Part shown: piece by piece, positions 58,301-58,892 of the stretch | Position numbering within the stretch: the first letter of the stretch is position 1 | Layout of the letters: the number at the start of each line of letters is the position of its first letter | Assembly: GCA_031553315.1 (NCBI GenBank) | Contig: JAVBLT010000022.1 | Location: forward strand, 1-58,892 | Direction: 5' to 3' | DNA length: 58,892 nt | Source: JAVBLT01 sp031553315 | GTDB lineage: Bacteria; Verrucomicrobiota; Kiritimatiellia; RFP12; DVOR01 | Notes under the pieces: model-generated | The model's input: the letters and a program-made list of their open reading frames with translations, nothing else | Told to the model about the DNA's origin: nothing | Database searches by the model: none | Position numbers and translations under genes: made by a program

Positions 58301-58630
58301 ATCGAAACGGGCCTCACTGTGAAAGACCTCACGCTCGATGCCGGCTCTCAGATTGCCGTGGCGCCGGTCACCCGCGCCACGCAGGCGTCGGCGAAGGGGC
58401 TGACCGTGACCGGAACGTTGACGGCGCCCGCCGCACTGGTCGTCGACACCAGCTCGATCGGCCTCGATGTTTATCGAAAGGTCTGCGATGTGTTGGTCTG
58501 GGGCGCCGCGCCTCCTCCCGCGACCACTTTTACGCTCAATGGGCCCAATGCGGACAAATTCTTCCTGAAGCAAACCGAAAGGGCTTTGGAGCTTCACCGG
58601 CAGGCCGGAATCATGATTACGGTCTTCTGA
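55367..58630 (+). CDS. Large secreted beta-strand-repeat (autotransporter-associated type) surface protein
   Basis: A 1,087-residue exported protein predicted to fold as a long beta-helix. The signal peptide is MKRITMLLFISLAAAPLLAV. The body consists of Gly/Thr/Asn-rich strands with motifs of the autotransporter-associated beta-strand repeat: GRLVLGGDGTLQLNAANTYT, GGTEIRKGILSLTAADAF, and later GSGTYTVESTATLAGAGSIT with GTVTVKNGG-like turns. No autotransporter barrel and no PEP-CTERM-type sorting tail is seen at the C terminus (ALELHRQAGIMITVF), so the mode of surface attachment is unclear. PVC bacteria encode many such proteins. It has its own promoter region and terminator and is monocistronic. 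Confidence 0.83.
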   Translation: MKRITMLLFISLAAAPLLAVDYTRSLNQDGTWFQAGAWVPGGDWINPTGSETASAAITTVGATPLSLTLDQPVFLNSFSLAGAADLTLAGQLLTFNSPPAWSVATGRKLTFAAPVKMIGGTTLTVPAGATIAFTGDSVITNTLASGNGTLVFSSGTTVINGGTGGSSSGLALSGVNGSIYFTGDAVVDVTAGNAPINVLAENNNASGKKGTFYLDGNAKLITRGGAFYLGVSASNSKGDFVQDGGEVTHYGSSFRLGWNSSGSANVESVYTLKSGKLNIPNCALQLGRSGHGTFLMEGGEAIAKGMGITFTSAGGGGSKGRAELLGGRFTVSGDGNITATHPAVATLKLGPTTLATTAVNSFSITSLNSAQLVDAQDGTVFDPATNQTITVSVPLVDSGRLVLGGDGTLQLNAANTYTGGTEIRKGILSLTAADAFPANTPLTLNAPGQIRINAAGSMTLSPSSFTLNGGAIAMRLSLAAADRFETGALTLGTGETTFNLTFTGAPVGNYTLIQSATAIVNPENIANLKTGPLPEDTRAEFSIQDNALVLTMISTKSLAWNADCSTWATNSTDQLSDVAHPGNTRAYTDEYGVIFPNLAGASSATVSVQGTVAPLFMSMPNSETAYTFDNGGEGAIAFDPAVGFATSVNGRPVTISVPMTMTKSLTVGENSTLTFTDVFGANASSAVTGAAYSGALSVNDNATLTLSAAGKTQTISTDFAGSGILAIDNGANVSMTVASKKFTGQVQVADATLTLNVKEFIQNTHYLNENTYFFLIRNGGRINAVVSSVNSENANLYGFNFAQLETGATLAHTSNDLAFRGKLLFTGSATLLNDGGYGWKTFPPAVFKATAGKTEFKWGGIDNSGHRLQLGSGGTTQGWVTFDIDSGAEITFMPSFDLLDLNVPVNNGVTKIGGGTLSFQAGAGKITTILPFSIAGGRVVIDRVSNGSGTYTVESTATLAGAGSITGTGLVTVKNGGTIETGLTVKDLTLDAGSQIAVAPVTRATQASAKGLTVTGTLTAPAALVVDTSSIGLDVYRKVCDVLVWGAAPPPATTFTLNGPNADKFFLKQTERALELHRQAGIMITVF

Positions 58631-58655
58631 ATTCCCGGTTGAATTTCACAAAGAG

Positions 58656-58686
58656 AGGCAAGGCTGAAAAGGCCTTGCCTTTTTTG
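58656..58686 (+). terminator. Rho-independent terminator after the surface protein gene
   Basis: AGGCAAGGC (58656-58664) pairs perfectly with GCCTTGCCT (58672-58680) around a 7-base loop and is followed by TTTTTT. Confidence 0.87.
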
Positions 58687-58745
58687 TGTTCGCATTTTTC
58701 CGGTTTGAATCCTTGGGGGGGGCGGCGTATTTACAGCATTGACAC

Positions 58746-58892
58746 TAGAGCAACTTTCGATTGAACAGTCCGCTTTTTTTCGGCGCTTTTCCTCTTTGAA
58801 TATCACCCTTTCGGTTCGCCGTAGCGCTGCTACGACTCACATTCAAGGGTTCATCAAAAAGAAAAATCACATTCATAAAATCAGGCCTTTTC
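58746..58892. repeat. Fold-back element, copy F (cut by window end)
   Basis: Begins TAGAGCAACTTTCGATTGAA at 58746 and follows copy C (GCCGTAGCGCTGCTACG, then TTCAAGGGTTCATCAAAAAG). The last 15-20 bases lie beyond the window. Confidence 0.82.

Noticed and set aside
1..58892. Replication origin, rRNA operon or prophage
   Set aside because: No DnaA-box cluster with dnaA/dnaN, no rRNA sequence and no phage structural genes were seen.

Overview
The window is a high-GC bacterial sequence from the PVC group (Planctomycetes-Verrucomicrobia-Lentisphaerae-Kiritimatiellota). The assignment rests on gene content: a Minf_1886-type family protein, an McsA/McsB pair, a large secreted haem protein ending in a formylglycine-generating-enzyme-like domain, and a beta-strand-repeat surface protein. 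The DNA may not all come from one genome. Positions 1 to about 6,770 look like an Opitutaceae-type verrucomicrobium. The rest looks like a different PVC lineage. The switch falls inside a 235-residue ABC-F gene whose first part resembles Uup and whose end resembles EttA, joined at the near-invariant Walker B motif. I think a chimeric contig join is the likeliest explanation, but this is inference.

Left part (1-6,770): the 3' end of recA with its terminator, a Sel1-repeat protein, a YfcE-type phosphodiesterase, a small EF-hand protein, a LytS/LytTR two-component pair and a DUF2238 membrane protein. It carries two palindromic elements; one appears to be translated inside the Sel1 gene.

Right part, 7,054-14,800: a membrane protein of unknown function, an anchored PA14-like protein, a secreted GH20 hexosaminidase, and an aromatic amino acid operon transcribed leftward (DAHP synthase, then a prephenate dehydratase-ACT-chorismate mutase fusion, then prephenate dehydrogenase). 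The operon is preceded by a promoter, a Phe/Tyr-rich leader peptide, an antiterminator segment and a terminator, which together make a complete translational attenuator.

14,894-25,716: a Minf_1886-type gene, then a rightward exopolysaccharide locus: initiating sugar transferase, a composite nucleotidyltransferase-like/hexapeptide/pseudo-transferase protein, two GT2 enzymes (the second continuous with a Wza-type export lipoprotein), a Wzc-like protein with a degenerate P-loop, a Wzx flippase and a GT4 enzyme. Three proteins here seem to have lost key catalytic residues.

25,783-43,800: a leftward operon icd, rmuC, pterin-binding methyltransferase and THUMP methyltransferase; a transposase remnant; a 1,512-residue hybrid sensor kinase; a rightward Xaa-Pro peptidase/ABC ATPase pair; an AraC regulator; an SGNH hydrolase; and a leftward 1,219-residue discoidin/haem/FGE protein. 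43,800-58,892: tRNA-Val and tRNA-Pro, a PAP2-like protein, an MBL hydrolase/farnesyl diphosphate synthase/RecQ cluster, a Spy-like protein, a tight operon fmdB-like, gmk, coaC, lipoprotein, mcsA, mcsB, a dCMP deaminase pair, and a 1,087-residue surface protein.

Six copies of a roughly 160-bp fold-back element lie at 30.9, 31.1, 40.0, 44.3, 49.7 and 58.7 kb. Almost its whole length is one imperfect inverted repeat. It is bounded by TA dinucleotides, which suggests a MITE of IS630/Tc1 type. One copy supplies the stop codon of its neighbouring gene, another truncates a transposase, and two are nested head to tail sharing one TA.
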